DNA of 64,000 nt from JADLDB01 sp040755835 (GTDB taxonomy: Bacteria; Myxococcota; Myxococcia; Myxococcales; Myxococcaceae): the NCBI GenBank assembly GCA_040755835.1, contig JBFMAB010000036.1:1-64000 (forward strand), written 5' to 3'. Below the pieces are notes generated by a model that had not been told where the DNA came from, did no database searches, and saw nothing but the letters and a program-made list of their open reading frames with translations. The stretch's first letter is position 1; the number at the start of each line of letters is the position of its first letter. Below, piece by piece: positions 7,897-16,893 of the stretch. A program made the position numbers and the translations under genes.

Positions 7897-8514
7897 ATGA
7901 TGCCCACCCGTGAGCAGGTACAGGAGCTCACCCGCGAGCTGCGCGAGATCGAAGGCATCGGCGAGGACGATCTCCCGCAGGTGCGCGACCGTCTCCTCGC
8001 GCTGCGCGAGCGCGCCACCGCCCTCGGCATCCGCTCCGCACACCTCGACGCCCGCCTCGCCCAGGCGCTCCTCGGCCTCGAGGCGCTCGAGGAGGCCTTC
8101 GCTGCCATCTCCCGCGCCATCGTCCTCGACCCCGTCCACCCGTCGATGGGCAGCCTCTTCATGAAGATCGTCAACGCCCTGCGCGATCGCCTCGACCGGG
8201 CCAGCCACGACGCCGCCGACGACTCGCCGCCGCGCCTCTACGACGCGCTCTCCCGCGCCGGCGAGACGGACGCACGCTGCCATGTCGCCCTCGCGCGCCA
8301 CCACCTCGCCCGCGGCCGCGCCGCCGACGCCCGCGTCCTGCTCGAGGCCGTGACGCTGCTGGAGCCCGCCCGCGCCGACGCCTGGGCCCTCCTCGCCGAG
8401 GCCGCCCGCGCCGACGGGGACTCGTCCCGCGCCGCCGAGCTCGCCGCGCGCGCCGGCGCCCTCCGTGACGCCACTACGCCCTTCGGCATCCCTTCACCCG
8501 TCGCCCGCTGCTGA
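7897..8514 (+). CDS. TPR-like repeat protein, second of a tandem pair
   Basis: A 205-residue paralogue of the preceding gene, with the same helical-pair layout (AQALLGLEALEEAFAAISRA, LDPVHPSMGSLFMK, RCHVALARHHLARGRAADAR, AWALLAEAARADGDSSRAAE) and an equivalent end, FGIPSPVARC. The start ATG at 7897 lies 3 bp after the upstream stop, with AAGGAGGAG about 12 bp before it, so the two are probably cotranscribed. Function unknown. About 200 bp of unremarkable sequence separates it from the sigma-like gene. Confidence 0.78.
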   Translation: MMPTREQVQELTRELREIEGIGEDDLPQVRDRLLALRERATALGIRSAHLDARLAQALLGLEALEEAFAAISRAIVLDPVHPSMGSLFMKIVNALRDRLDRASHDAADDSPPRLYDALSRAGETDARCHVALARHHLARGRAADARVLLEAVTLLEPARADAWALLAEAARADGDSSRAAELAARAGALRDATTPFGIPSPVARC

Positions 8515-8718
8515 CACGCGGCGTGCGATGACGCTCCGCGGCGGATGGGCCTTGCGCCTGTCCGCCGTCGCGGCATGTCAGGTTTCCGCACGCCGCGCGC
8601 GTGAGGTCGCCCACCTGGCCGTTGGACGCCTCGCGGGCGGCCGCTGTCACAAGGCGACGGCGCTCCGCGTTCACAGAATCAGCAGCGTGGCGCAAACCCC
8701 AACCCGTGGAGGTGTCTC

Positions 8719-9552
8719 GTGGCTTCGTGCGCGGAGCAGGTGCAGTCCTGTCTCGTCGGGCTGGTGCAGGGTCGGGTGACCGACTCCGGCGGGCTGGCGC
8801 GCGGATTGCGCCGGCTGGCCGCGAAGGCGATGTGGCGCGCGAAGGGCGGCCGCGAGCCGGCGCGCGAGGAGGTGGACGATCTCGTCCAGGAGCTGCTCCT
8901 CAAGGTGGTGCGCCTGCGCGCGCAGAAGGGCGGGCTGGCGCTCGCCGCCGAGTGGCGCGCGATGCCGCCGGGGAAGTTCTACGCCTACGTCCGCGCCATG
9001 CTGCGCAACCTCGCGGTGGAGGAGAACCCCGCGTGGGACACGCAGCGCGCGCTGCGCGACGTGGTGAAGGCCGCGCTGGCCGACGGGCTGCCGGCGGCGA
9101 AGGGCCTGCCGGTCAACCTCGAGCGTGCCGGGCGCTTCGCCCGTACGCTGGTCGCCGAGGCCTGCGCCGAATTGGTCGCGCGCGGCGTCGAGGCCAACGT
9201 CACCGCGCTCACCCCGGCGCTGATGGCGGAGTATGGGCTGGCCGCGCAGGCGCTGGAGGTGTCGGAAGAACTGGAGGCCCACGGCCCTTCCGCGCTGGAC
9301 GAGCTCGCGACGCGCACCGCGGGCGCATTGGTGGCCGCGAAGCTGGCGGCGGCGGTGCGCCCCGAGGAGCAGCGGCTCTGGCGCCTCAAGGGCCTGGGCG
9401 TGGCGGAGGCCGCGCGCCGCCTCGGACTGGGCACGTCCACCGCGTACGCGCGCATCCAGCGCGTCGAGCGCGCCTTCCGGGCGCTGCTGGAACGCCAGCG
9501 CGTCACCGAGGCCGAGGCGGCGAGCGCGCTGCTGGCCCTGAGCCGGGCGTGA
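8719..9552 (+). CDS. Sigma-70-family (ECF-like) transcription factor
   Basis: A 277-residue protein with two ends resembling sigma regions. The region-2-like part is EEVDDLVQELLLKVVRLRAQ plus FYAYVRAMLRNLAVEE (about residues 50-105). The region-4-like helix-turn-helix is RLWRLKGLGVAEAARRLGLG followed by TSTAYARIQRVERAFRALLE (about 214-256). The spacer is longer than in minimal ECF sigmas. The GTG start has GGAGG 6 bp upstream. It may control the lipoprotein gene 64 bp downstream, as sigma genes often sit beside a target, but no anti-sigma gene is seen next to it. Confidence 0.68.
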   Translation: MASCAEQVQSCLVGLVQGRVTDSGGLARGLRRLAAKAMWRAKGGREPAREEVDDLVQELLLKVVRLRAQKGGLALAAEWRAMPPGKFYAYVRAMLRNLAVEENPAWDTQRALRDVVKAALADGLPAAKGLPVNLERAGRFARTLVAEACAELVARGVEANVTALTPALMAEYGLAAQALEVSEELEAHGPSALDELATRTAGALVAAKLAAAVRPEEQRLWRLKGLGVAEAARRLGLGTSTAYARIQRVERAFRALLERQRVTEAEAASALLALSRA

Positions 9553-9615
9553 CCTCAGCCGTCACGTCGCCGTGGTTGGCTGCACTCCGAGGTCAGGGGG
9601 ACCGGGGAGGCGCGA

Positions 9616-10452
9616 ATGACGGCATGCATGGTGGCGTTGGCGCTCTGGGGCGCGGCGCCCGTCGGTTGCACCAAGGACACGGACTGCAAGGGCGACCGCA
9701 TCTGCGAGGCGGGGCAATGCGTGAATCCGCCGGCGACGGCGCCCGAGCCGGCGGCGCATCCCGGCGCTCCAGACGCAGCGTTCGAGGCCGCGTCGCCACC
9801 TCCGCCGCCACCGCCCGCCCCCAATCCCGCCGACTACCCGAAGGTGGTCCGGAAGAACGGCCTCACCTGCATTCAGTCGCCTGGAGAGGATGGCGTCGTC
9901 CGCGAGGACTGCCGCACGGACGGGACGAGCTACAGCGGGACGCGGCGGCCGATGGACGCGGCGAGCGGCTCGGCCGTCCCGTCGTCCAGCTTCGCGCCGC
10001 GCGTGGAGCAGCCCGATGCGCCTCCTCGGTCCGGTGTGGTCGCCGACTTCGGGCTCCTCGGCTCGATGGGCGTCCTCGCCGCGGGCCGCGCGGCCTTCGT
10101 GCCGGGCGCCGGGGTCCACTTGTCGGTCGCGGGGCGGCTCACCGACGACGCGGCGCTGGGCGGCGTCCTCAACCTGATGCTCGGCTTCGGCGGCGGCTTC
10201 TTCGGCGCCTTCACCTTCGCGCCGGCGCTTCGCCTGGGAGACGGCGGGCACGCGACGCTCGCGCTCGGCCCGGCGCTCTTCTTCGCCAACACCATTGTGG
10301 GTTCCATCGCCGGCCTCGCCGGCTCGCTCTTCGTCCACGGCGTCGTGCTCGCCGCCGGGGGCTTCGGCCTTCACCTCCAGCTCGGGCTGACGTTCGACGC
10401 GAGCGGCGCCTTCCTCACGTTCGGTGTTGGGTTTGGGGGCTCGGTGATTTGA
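9616..10452 (+). CDS. Predicted lipoprotein with Cys-rich head and Gly-rich hydrophobic tail
   Basis: A 278-residue protein with a short signal and lipobox-like APVGC (Cys about residue 18). It is followed by a compact cysteine motif TKDTDCKGDRICEAGQCV typical of myxobacterial surface lipoproteins, then a Pro-rich linker. From about residue 140 alternating Gly/Ala/Phe strands (LMLGFGGGFFGAFTFAPALR and similar) suggest a small beta-barrel or membrane-embedded domain ending GFGGSVI. GGAGG lies 5 bp before the ATG. Function unknown; it may depend on the upstream sigma-like gene. Confidence 0.7.
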   Translation: MTACMVALALWGAAPVGCTKDTDCKGDRICEAGQCVNPPATAPEPAAHPGAPDAAFEAASPPPPPPPAPNPADYPKVVRKNGLTCIQSPGEDGVVREDCRTDGTSYSGTRRPMDAASGSAVPSSSFAPRVEQPDAPPRSGVVADFGLLGSMGVLAAGRAAFVPGAGVHLSVAGRLTDDAALGGVLNLMLGFGGGFFGAFTFAPALRLGDGGHATLALGPALFFANTIVGSIAGLAGSLFVHGVVLAAGGFGLHLQLGLTFDASGAFLTFGVGFGGSVI

Positions 10453-10779
10453 CGCCCGGGGGCAGGGACAGCTCGGCTCGTACGTGACCTCGGCGCCCTC
10501 ACGGTGGACCGGCAAGCCGGTGCCGGCGGCCGGAAACCACCTCGGCGCCGATGCCGCCGAGCCGCGCGGAACTGACGCAGCCCACCGGCACCTGGCCGAG
10601 GTCGAGCGTCACCGGCAGGGGGGCAGCGGACGACCGCCCTCGCCACCGAGCCGGCCTCGAGGCGCGCGACGGCGGGCGGGCGCGCAGGCGCTGAGCGCCA
10701 ACGGCGCGACGGCGATTCCGTTCCGCGGCGGCGTGCTCGCGTGAGACGGCACGTTACACCCGGGCGCAAGGCGAGCAGG
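10453..10779. other. Intergenic stretch without a supported gene
   Basis: This 327-bp gap separates the end of the lipoprotein gene from the end of the convergent cheB-like gene. A plus-strand frame of 86 codons (10484-10744) is open but has low-complexity Ala/Arg/Pro composition. Its last residues (ALSANGATAIPFRGGVLA) look slightly protein-like, so a decayed gene end cannot be excluded. Confidence 0.5.
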
Positions 10780-12228
10780 TCAGTTCCGGAGCGGTCGCGT
10801 CGCGGCCCCGAGGAACGCCGACACCTCGCGCACCAGCGCCGCGGCGTCGCCCTTTCGCACGTAGCCCGCCGCGCCGATCGCCGTCGCGCGCGCGCGCAGT
10901 TCGTCGATGCCCAGGTTCGCGTGCACGAAGACGGGCACCGACGACATACCGCGCAGCGACTGCACCACCACCGCGCCCTTCATCGTGCGGAGGTCCGGCT
11001 CGAGCAGCACGAGATCCATCGGCGTCCGCCGGACGATCCCCGCCACCATCATCGGGTTGTCCGCGGTGTGCACCTCGAAGCCCGCGCCCTCGAGCGCCTT
11101 CTTCGCCGCGTCGAGCGCCGCGCGATCGTCGTCCACCACCAGCACGCGCCGCCGCTCCGGAGGCAGTGGAGGGGCCGCCGCAGCGCGCGCCACTGGCCGG
11201 CCGCCGCTCCGCACCGCGTCCACGAGGTAGGCGGGGATCTCGTCCAGCGACAGCACCACCTCGGCCGCGCCCAGCTCGATCGCCGCCTTCGGCATGCCGA
11301 ACACCGCGCAGCTCGCGCGGTCCTGCACCACCGTGCGCGCGCCCAGGCGTCGCATGCGCAACAGCCCTTCCGCGCCGTCGTCGCCCATGCCCGTCATCAG
11401 CACGCCCAGCCCGCGCCCCTTGAAGGACGAGGCCAGCGAGAAGAACAGGCTGTCCACCGACGGCGTGATGCGCGCGGTCGCCGGCGCCGGCGTCAGGCGG
11501 ATGAGGAGGTTGTCGCGGACGAACAGCTCCTGCCGCGGCGGCGCGACGTACACCATGCCGGGCTGCATCAGCACGCCGGACTCCGCCTGCACGACGCGAC
11601 GTCCCGACGCGTCGCCGAGGAAACGTACGAAGCTGTCGAAGAAGTCCTCCGCCATGTGCTGCACCACGGCGATCGGCAGCGGGTAGTCCTTCGGCAGCTC
11701 GCTCAACACCTTCGCGAGCGCCCGCGGCCCGCCCGTCGACGCGCCGAGGCCCAGAATCGCCGGCGGCTCGTGTGGCGGCGCGACCTCGGCGGGGCGGGGC
11801 GCCACTGGCGGCTTCGAGTCGCGCCGCGCGTGCGACTCCGCCAGCGCGCGGATCCGCTCGGCGAAGCGCTTCGCGTCGTCGGCCTCCGCGCCGAACACCG
11901 CAGACTTCGGCACCAGCTCCAGCGCGCCGCGCGAGAGCGCTTCGTAGTTGAGGTCGACGCCGGCGGTGGACGAGCGCTCGCTGATCACCACGATCGGCAA
12001 CCGCCGCTCGCGGATGATCGCCTCGATCGCCTTGAGGCCGCCCATGCCGGGCATGTTGAGATCCATCGTGACGAGATCCGGACGCATCGCCCGGACGAGG
12101 GCGATCGCCTCCTCGCCGGTCTTCGCCTCGCCGGCGACGGTGAGGCCCCGGTCGAGTTCCAGCACCTGCCGCAGCGCCTGGCGGCTCAGCGCGGAGTCGT
12201 CGACGATGAGGACGCGCAGGGGGGCCAT
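10780..12228 (-). CDS. cheB: CheB-type methylesterase with extra C-terminal receiver domain
   Basis: Removes methyl groups from chemoreceptor glutamates, and in many species also deamidates glutamines. The 482 residues divide into an N-terminal receiver (about 3-120: LIVDDSALSR, phospho-Asp in LVTMDLNMPGMGG), a methylesterase domain (about 160-345: Ser in LGASTGGPRAL, His in VVQHMAEDF, Asp in LMTGMGDDGAEG) and a second receiver (about 358-475: RRVLVVDDDRAA, with YVRKGDA). In the second receiver the phospho-acceptor position reads LVLLEPDL, Glu in place of Asp, and the usual Thr/Ser is His (VPVFVHANL), so it is probably not phosphorylated. The start ATG 12228 lies 1 bp after the stop of the upstream lipoprotein gene. 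No cheA, cheW or receptor gene is visible nearby. Confidence 0.9.
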   Translation of the reverse strand: MAPLRVLIVDDSALSRQALRQVLELDRGLTVAGEAKTGEEAIALVRAMRPDLVTMDLNMPGMGGLKAIEAIIRERRLPIVVISERSSTAGVDLNYEALSRGALELVPKSAVFGAEADDAKRFAERIRALAESHARRDSKPPVAPRPAEVAPPHEPPAILGLGASTGGPRALAKVLSELPKDYPLPIAVVQHMAEDFFDSFVRFLGDASGRRVVQAESGVLMQPGMVYVAPPRQELFVRDNLLIRLTPAPATARITPSVDSLFFSLASSFKGRGLGVLMTGMGDDGAEGLLRMRRLGARTVVQDRASCAVFGMPKAAIELGAAEVVLSLDEIPAYLVDAVRSGGRPVARAAAAPPLPPERRRVLVVDDDRAALDAAKKALEGAGFEVHTADNPMMVAGIVRRTPMDLVLLEPDLRTMKGAVVVQSLRGMSSVPVFVHANLGIDELRARATAIGAAGYVRKGDAAALVREVSAFLGAATRPLRN

Positions 12229-12229
12229 G

Positions 12230-14113
12230 TCAGTTGCAGGGCGTGCCCTTGAGCTCACCCGAGACGATGGCGTTGACGCGCGTGCACGCGCCGTTCACCC
12301 GGATGAGACCGACGCCCGCGCCGGCCCCGCCGCCGCCTTCACCGCCGCTGCCGTTCTGCCCGCTGCCGCCGGCCGCGGAGTTGACCGCGCCGTCGCCGCC
12401 CCGGCCACCTGCGCTCGTGCCGAGGTTGCCGCCGCGAGCCGGCGTGTTCGTGTCCCGGCTGCCGTCGGCGCCGTCTTCGCCCTTCACCGTGTCGCGGCCG
12501 CCCTGCCCACCGGCGCCGCCGTTCACCGTCAGGGCGCAGTTCATCAGCAGAATGCTCCGCGCCTCGAGGAGGATGGTGCCGCCGCTGCCGCCGCCGCCGC
12601 CGCCCGTGTCCCGGCCCGCGCCGCCCCGGCCGCCGGCGCCGGACGCCGACACCACGCCGCCGTCGCCGATCGTCAGCTGGCCCATCACCGTCAGCTGCAG
12701 CGCGCCGCCGGGCGGCCCGCCGGCGCCGCCGATGCCGACGAGCCCGCCGTCAGGGCCGCCCTCCCGGCCGGCGCAACCGCCGCGCAGGGGAATGGCCGTG
12801 TCCGTTCCGTTGAGCGCCTGGAGGACGCCGCCGGTGCCGGGCGTGCCGCCCTGCGTCCGGTAGCTGCCGCCGGTGCCGCCCTGCCGCGGCTGCACCACGC
12901 CAGCGTCCGGGCACGACGCGGACTGCGCGCCGGCGCCCACCTCACCACCGGTCGCACTCGCCGCGCTCAGCGTGCCGTGCACCGTCGCGTCGCCGAAGAT
13001 CGCCAGCACCGCGGGCCGGTCGCCGACGAACTGCACCTCGACGCCGGTGGGCACCAGCAGGTCCGTCGCGCGGAAGACGGCGAGCTCGCTGCCGGCGTCC
13101 TGTGCCAACACCAGCGCCTGTCCGGTGAAGCCGCAGTTGGCCGCCACGTCGCGCGGGCCGGGCGTCGCGCCCGAGGTGTCGATGACGCAGGGGCCGCCGT
13201 CGCTGCCAGGCGTCGCGGTCCAGGGGGTGGTGGGCGCCGGCAACAGCCGCACGTCGTCGGGCAGGTTGCTCGGTGGCGCGTTGAACCACGGCGAGCACAG
13301 GCCCGTCGTCTCACAGCGCCCGTTCGTCGCGCCGCCGTCCGTCGAGCACGGCCCGTTGGGGTTCGACGGCGTCCACACGCAGCCGCCGTCGTCGCCGCAG
13401 ACGGGCGGGTTGCTTCGTGCATAGCAGCCAGTCACCGGCGGGGGCTGGCACATCCCCGGGACGCACTGGAAGTTCGAGCACACCTCGCCCGTCGTGCACG
13501 GCAGCCCGTCGTTGCACGAGCTTCCGTTGGGGCGGAAGGGACAGACGTTCTCTCCGCACTGGCCCACGGCGTTGCAGACTCCGCCGTCACCGCAGTCCGT
13601 CCCTTCGGGGAGTTGCACGTACTGGCAGCCCGTCGCGCCGCAGGTGCCAGGAAGGCCTTGGCACACCGGCGGGGAGGTGCACATCGCCGGGTCGCAACCG
13701 CCGTCGACGCCAGCGTCGTCCAGGCCGCCGTCGGGGCGCTGACTGAAGTCGAAGGTGAGGTTGATCCTGGTGACCGCGTTGCGTTTGACCGTCACCGGCT
13801 CATCGGCCGTCTGGGAGGCGTACTGCCCGCCGGTGCAATCCGGGGAACGGAAGAGGTTGACGCCGACGGTGATCTCGCCCTGGATTTCTTCGGAGCCGAA
13901 GATACCGAACACGTAGCGGTCGCCGTTGCGGGGGACGTTGTTCGAGCTGATCGTCTGGCTCTGCGCGGTGGTGATCCAGCCTTTCAGGCACTTCGTCTCC
14001 TCGTCGCCGATCAGCGTGACGTTGAGTCGCACGCCGCCGTAGTCGCCCTTGCATGCGGTCACGGCGAGGACGAGGAGGGCGGTGGCCGCGGCAAGCCAAT
14101 GAGAACGGAACAT
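12230..14113 (-). CDS. Large Cys-rich and Gly-rich lipoprotein
   Basis: A 627-residue exported protein: signal peptide with lipobox near TACKG (Cys about 21), a beta-rich N-terminal domain to about 125, then a cysteine-rich segment (about 138-280) of short repeats of the CGDGGVCNAVGQCG and SCNDGLPCTTGEVCS type. A beta-strand region leads to a C-terminal 200-residue Gly-rich part (GGAGGRGGAGRDTGGGGGGS and similar) ending in a Cys-containing tail. This layout is common in myxobacterial cell-surface proteins of unknown role. It is upstream of and apparently cotranscribed with the cheB-like gene, an unusual pairing. Confidence 0.82.
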   Translation of the reverse strand: MFRSHWLAAATALLVLAVTACKGDYGGVRLNVTLIGDEETKCLKGWITTAQSQTISSNNVPRNGDRYVFGIFGSEEIQGEITVGVNLFRSPDCTGGQYASQTADEPVTVKRNAVTRINLTFDFSQRPDGGLDDAGVDGGCDPAMCTSPPVCQGLPGTCGATGCQYVQLPEGTDCGDGGVCNAVGQCGENVCPFRPNGSSCNDGLPCTTGEVCSNFQCVPGMCQPPPVTGCYARSNPPVCGDDGGCVWTPSNPNGPCSTDGGATNGRCETTGLCSPWFNAPPSNLPDDVRLLPAPTTPWTATPGSDGGPCVIDTSGATPGPRDVAANCGFTGQALVLAQDAGSELAVFRATDLLVPTGVEVQFVGDRPAVLAIFGDATVHGTLSAASATGGEVGAGAQSASCPDAGVVQPRQGGTGGSYRTQGGTPGTGGVLQALNGTDTAIPLRGGCAGREGGPDGGLVGIGGAGGPPGGALQLTVMGQLTIGDGGVVSASGAGGRGGAGRDTGGGGGGSGGTILLEARSILLMNCALTVNGGAGGQGGRDTVKGEDGADGSRDTNTPARGGNLGTSAGGRGGDGAVNSAAGGSGQNGSGGEGGGGAGAGVGLIRVNGACTRVNAIVSGELKGTPCN

Positions 14114-14278
14114 CAGGGCCTGGAGTGTAGCGCCAAACGCCCTTGGGCTGGCGAGTTCCTCCGGCGGGCGCGCTCGACGGAGAATCGGGCCTGCGGCCGC
14201 GCGCCGCTACAGGTCCGCAGCACCCGCGCGGCCAGGAACTTCACGGCGGCCCCGCCGTCCGTATCCTTTGCCGCGTCC

Positions 14279-14614
14279 ATGAAAAAGCGCGACGACCGAC
14301 AGTTGGACCTCCCGCTGGAAACGAAGCCGCGCCTGCGGGTGATCCAGGGCCTCGGCCAGAAGCAGCACGAGCCGCTGGCCAGCCGCGACGCCGTGGCGCG
14401 CGTGCTGATCGAGGCGGGCGCGGACCTGTTGCTGCGCCGCATCTCGCCCGAGCGCGCCGAGGTGATTGAGGGCGCGGTGGACGAGATCCTCGCGCTGTTC
14501 GATCGCGTCGACCGGCAGCCGCTCCTGATGCCCGTGCTGCAGCGGAAGCTGGACGCGCTCGAAATCCTGATGCGCGAGACACGCGAGCGCCGCGCCCAGC
14601 GCCGCCGGCGCTGA
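14279..14614 (+). CDS. Small hypothetical protein (111 aa)
   Basis: Short soluble protein starting MKKRDDRQLDLPLETKPR, with a central helical region (RVLIEAGADLLLRRISPERA, VIEGAVDEILALFDRVDR) and a basic Arg-rich C-terminus. No signal peptide, cysteines or recognised family. The start ATG 14279 is chosen because homologous-looking, well-formed sequence begins there. The gene lies between the divergent lipoprotein (14113) and the PEGA kinase 90 bp downstream. Function unknown. Confidence 0.6.
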   Translation: MKKRDDRQLDLPLETKPRLRVIQGLGQKQHEPLASRDAVARVLIEAGADLLLRRISPERAEVIEGAVDEILALFDRVDRQPLLMPVLQRKLDALEILMRETRERRAQRRRR

Positions 14615-14703
14615 GGAGGCCCGCGGCGTCGTCGGGTGACGCGGCCCTCCGGCCGAAGTTTGCCGGGGTGCTTCGCCGCGCGTAGCATGAAGGCGCTTTC
14701 CCC

Positions 14704-16812
14704 ATGCATGGAGGCGGCGGACCGGCTGAACGGATCCGTCCGCGTGGCGCCCTGTCGCTCGAGACCTACGGCCGGTACCAGCTGCTGAAGAAGCTCGCCA
14801 CCGGAGGCATGGCGCAGATCTACCTCGCGCGGCAGCTCGGCCCCGAGGGCTTCGAGAAGCTGCTGGTGGTGAAGCGGATCCTCCCGCACCTGGCCGAGAA
14901 CGACGACTTCATCACCATGTTCCTGGACGAGGCGCGCATCGCCGCGCGGCTCAACCACCCGAACATCGTACAGATCTTCGATCTCGGCGCGCAGGACGAC
15001 AGCTTCTTCATCGCCATGGAGTACATCCACGGCGAGGACGTGCGGCGCGTGTGGAAGCAGGCCGAGAAGATGGGCCAGCCGATCCCCACCGCGCTCATCT
15101 GCCGGATCATCATCGAGGCGTGCGCGGGCCTCGACTACGCGCACAAGAAGACGGACCCGTCGGGCCGGCCGCTCAACATCGTCCACCGCGACATCTCGCC
15201 CCAGAACATCCTCGTGTCGTTCGAGGGCGGCGTGAAGATCGTCGACTTCGGCATCGCGAAGGCGGCCGATCAGGCGACGGTGACGCGCTCGGGCGTGCTC
15301 AAGGGCAAGTACTCGTACATGTCGCCCGAGCAGGCCGGCGGGCAGACGATCGACAGCCGCACCGACGTCTTCGCGCTCGGCGTGGTGCTGTACGAGTTGC
15401 TCACGGGCGCGCGCCTCTTCAAGCGCACCACCGACATCCAGACGCTGAACGCCGTCACCGAGTGCAAGGTGGCGCCGCCGTCGGAGATCGATCACCGTGT
15501 CCCCCGGGCGCTCGACGCGATCGTCATGAAGGCGCTCGCGAAGGATCGCACGCAGCGCTACGCGGAGGCGCGGCAGCTCGGCGCCGACCTCGAAGCGTGG
15601 CTGTTGTCCGAAGGGCTGCCGTCGTCGTCGGCGCACCTCGCCGAGTTCCTGAAGCGCATCTACGCCGATCGCCTCGCCCGCGAGCAGGAGGAGGGGCGCC
15701 TGCTCATCGAGTCGGCGGACGCGTCGCTCGCCGACGAGCCCGAGAAGGCCACGCCGTCGCAGGCCAGCGGCGACGGGCGCGCCACCCGCACCGGGAAGAG
15801 CGCCGCCGCGACCCGCTCGCGCCGCGAAGCCGAGCCCACGACCGCCGAGCGCCCCCCGAGCCGCTCGGGGCCGATCAGCAAGCCGCGCAGCATGCCGTCG
15901 GTGCCGCCCGCGCTCGGGGCCGAGCCGCCGATGCCGACGGACCAGAGCCTGCCCACGCAGAACGATTCCCGCGGCGGGCGCAGGGCGGCGCTGGTCGCGG
16001 TCGCGGCGGTGTTCCTCGCGGCGGTCGCCGGCATCGTCTGGTGGGCCTTCGGCGGCGGCAACCCGCCGACGGTGCAGCTCGCGTCGACGCCTCCGGGCGC
16101 GGAGGTGTTCGAAGGCGGCCAGGCGCTCTGCACGACGCCGTGCGCGCTGACGACGCTCGCGCCTGGCACCCACCAGCTGGAGCTGCGCGCGCCCGGCCGC
16201 GAGAGCGCCCACGTCACCGTCGAGGTGCCCGCGCACGGCGAGGCCGTGGTGCCGCCGGTGACGCTCGCCGAGGCCAGGGCGCCAGAGGTGGGGGACGCCG
16301 GCGTCGTCGGGGTCGCGGCTCGGAAGGTTGCGCTCGTGGTGGACAGCGAGCCCGCCGGCGCCACGGTGCGCCTGGGCGAAGAGGTCGTGGGCACCACGCC
16401 GTGGCGCGGCGAGGCGGAGGCCGGCGCGCGCCTCACGCTGCAGCTGGAGCTGGCCGGCCATGTGTCGCAGACCGAGAGCTTCACGGTGGGCGACGGCCCC
16501 GAGGAGACGCACCGCTTGACGCTGCCCACCGAGAAGGTGGTGAAGGTGGTGCGGCCGCCCGTGGTGCGCCCGAAGGATCCTCCGGAGGTGACAAAGGCGA
16601 CCGGCACGGTGCGCTTCGTGGTGAGACCCACGACCACCTACGCCACCGTCGAGTGCGGGCCGTACAAGTTCGGCGACACGCCGTTCCCCGACAAGCAGCT
16701 GCCGGTGGGCGAGTACCGCTGCACCTTCACCAACCCGGACCTCGGCCAGAAGACGGCGCAGGTGAAGGTCGAGCCGAACGCGCTGGTGAAGGTGTCGATC
16801 TCGTTCCAGTGA
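14704..16812 (+). CDS. Ser/Thr protein kinase with extracytoplasmic PEGA domains
   Basis: A 702-residue receptor kinase. The kinase domain is about residues 22-285: Gly loop LATGGMAQIYLARQLG, Lys in LLVVKRI, catalytic VHRDISPQN, DFGIAK, and YSYMSPEQAG. A Ser/Pro/Arg-rich juxtamembrane linker follows, then one transmembrane segment (about 427-448, ALVAVAAVFLAAVAGIVWWAF). Outside are two PEGA-like modules (PPTVQLASTPPGAEVFEGGQ and VALVVDSEPAGATVRLGEEV) plus a third beta domain ending in NPDLGQKTAQVKVEP. PEGA domains are thought to bind cell-surface components. Highly similar in its kinase half to the protein at 4503, so the two are paralogues with different sensors. Confidence 0.92.
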   Translation: MHGGGGPAERIRPRGALSLETYGRYQLLKKLATGGMAQIYLARQLGPEGFEKLLVVKRILPHLAENDDFITMFLDEARIAARLNHPNIVQIFDLGAQDDSFFIAMEYIHGEDVRRVWKQAEKMGQPIPTALICRIIIEACAGLDYAHKKTDPSGRPLNIVHRDISPQNILVSFEGGVKIVDFGIAKAADQATVTRSGVLKGKYSYMSPEQAGGQTIDSRTDVFALGVVLYELLTGARLFKRTTDIQTLNAVTECKVAPPSEIDHRVPRALDAIVMKALAKDRTQRYAEARQLGADLEAWLLSEGLPSSSAHLAEFLKRIYADRLAREQEEGRLLIESADASLADEPEKATPSQASGDGRATRTGKSAAATRSRREAEPTTAERPPSRSGPISKPRSMPSVPPALGAEPPMPTDQSLPTQNDSRGGRRAALVAVAAVFLAAVAGIVWWAFGGGNPPTVQLASTPPGAEVFEGGQALCTTPCALTTLAPGTHQLELRAPGRESAHVTVEVPAHGEAVVPPVTLAEARAPEVGDAGVVGVAARKVALVVDSEPAGATVRLGEEVVGTTPWRGEAEAGARLTLQLELAGHVSQTESFTVGDGPEETHRLTLPTEKVVKVVRPPVVRPKDPPEVTKATGTVRFVVRPTTTYATVECGPYKFGDTPFPDKQLPVGEYRCTFTNPDLGQKTAQVKVEPNALVKVSISFQ

Positions 16813-16842
16813 CGCCGTGACACCCCGAAAAGACGCAGCCCC

Positions 16843-16861
16843 CGCTCCTTCTCGAGGAGCG
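16843..16861. terminator. Hairpin between convergent genes
   Basis: CGCTCCT (16843-16849) pairs perfectly with AGGAGCG (16855-16861) around TCTCG. It lies 31 bp after the PEGA kinase stop and 32 bp past the end of the convergent thioredoxin-like gene, so it could serve both strands. No T-run follows. Confidence 0.5.
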
Positions 16862-16893
16862 AGGGCCGGTCTCATCTCAGCCGGTGCCGGCGG

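Noticed and set aside
10484..10744. An 86-codon plus-strand gene
   Set aside because: Low-complexity Ala/Arg/Pro composition, no ribosome site, no motif; listed only as intergenic.
14113..16875. A 920-codon minus-strand open frame across the PEGA kinase
   Set aside because: Antisense of the kinase; the kinase frame has all catalytic motifs.
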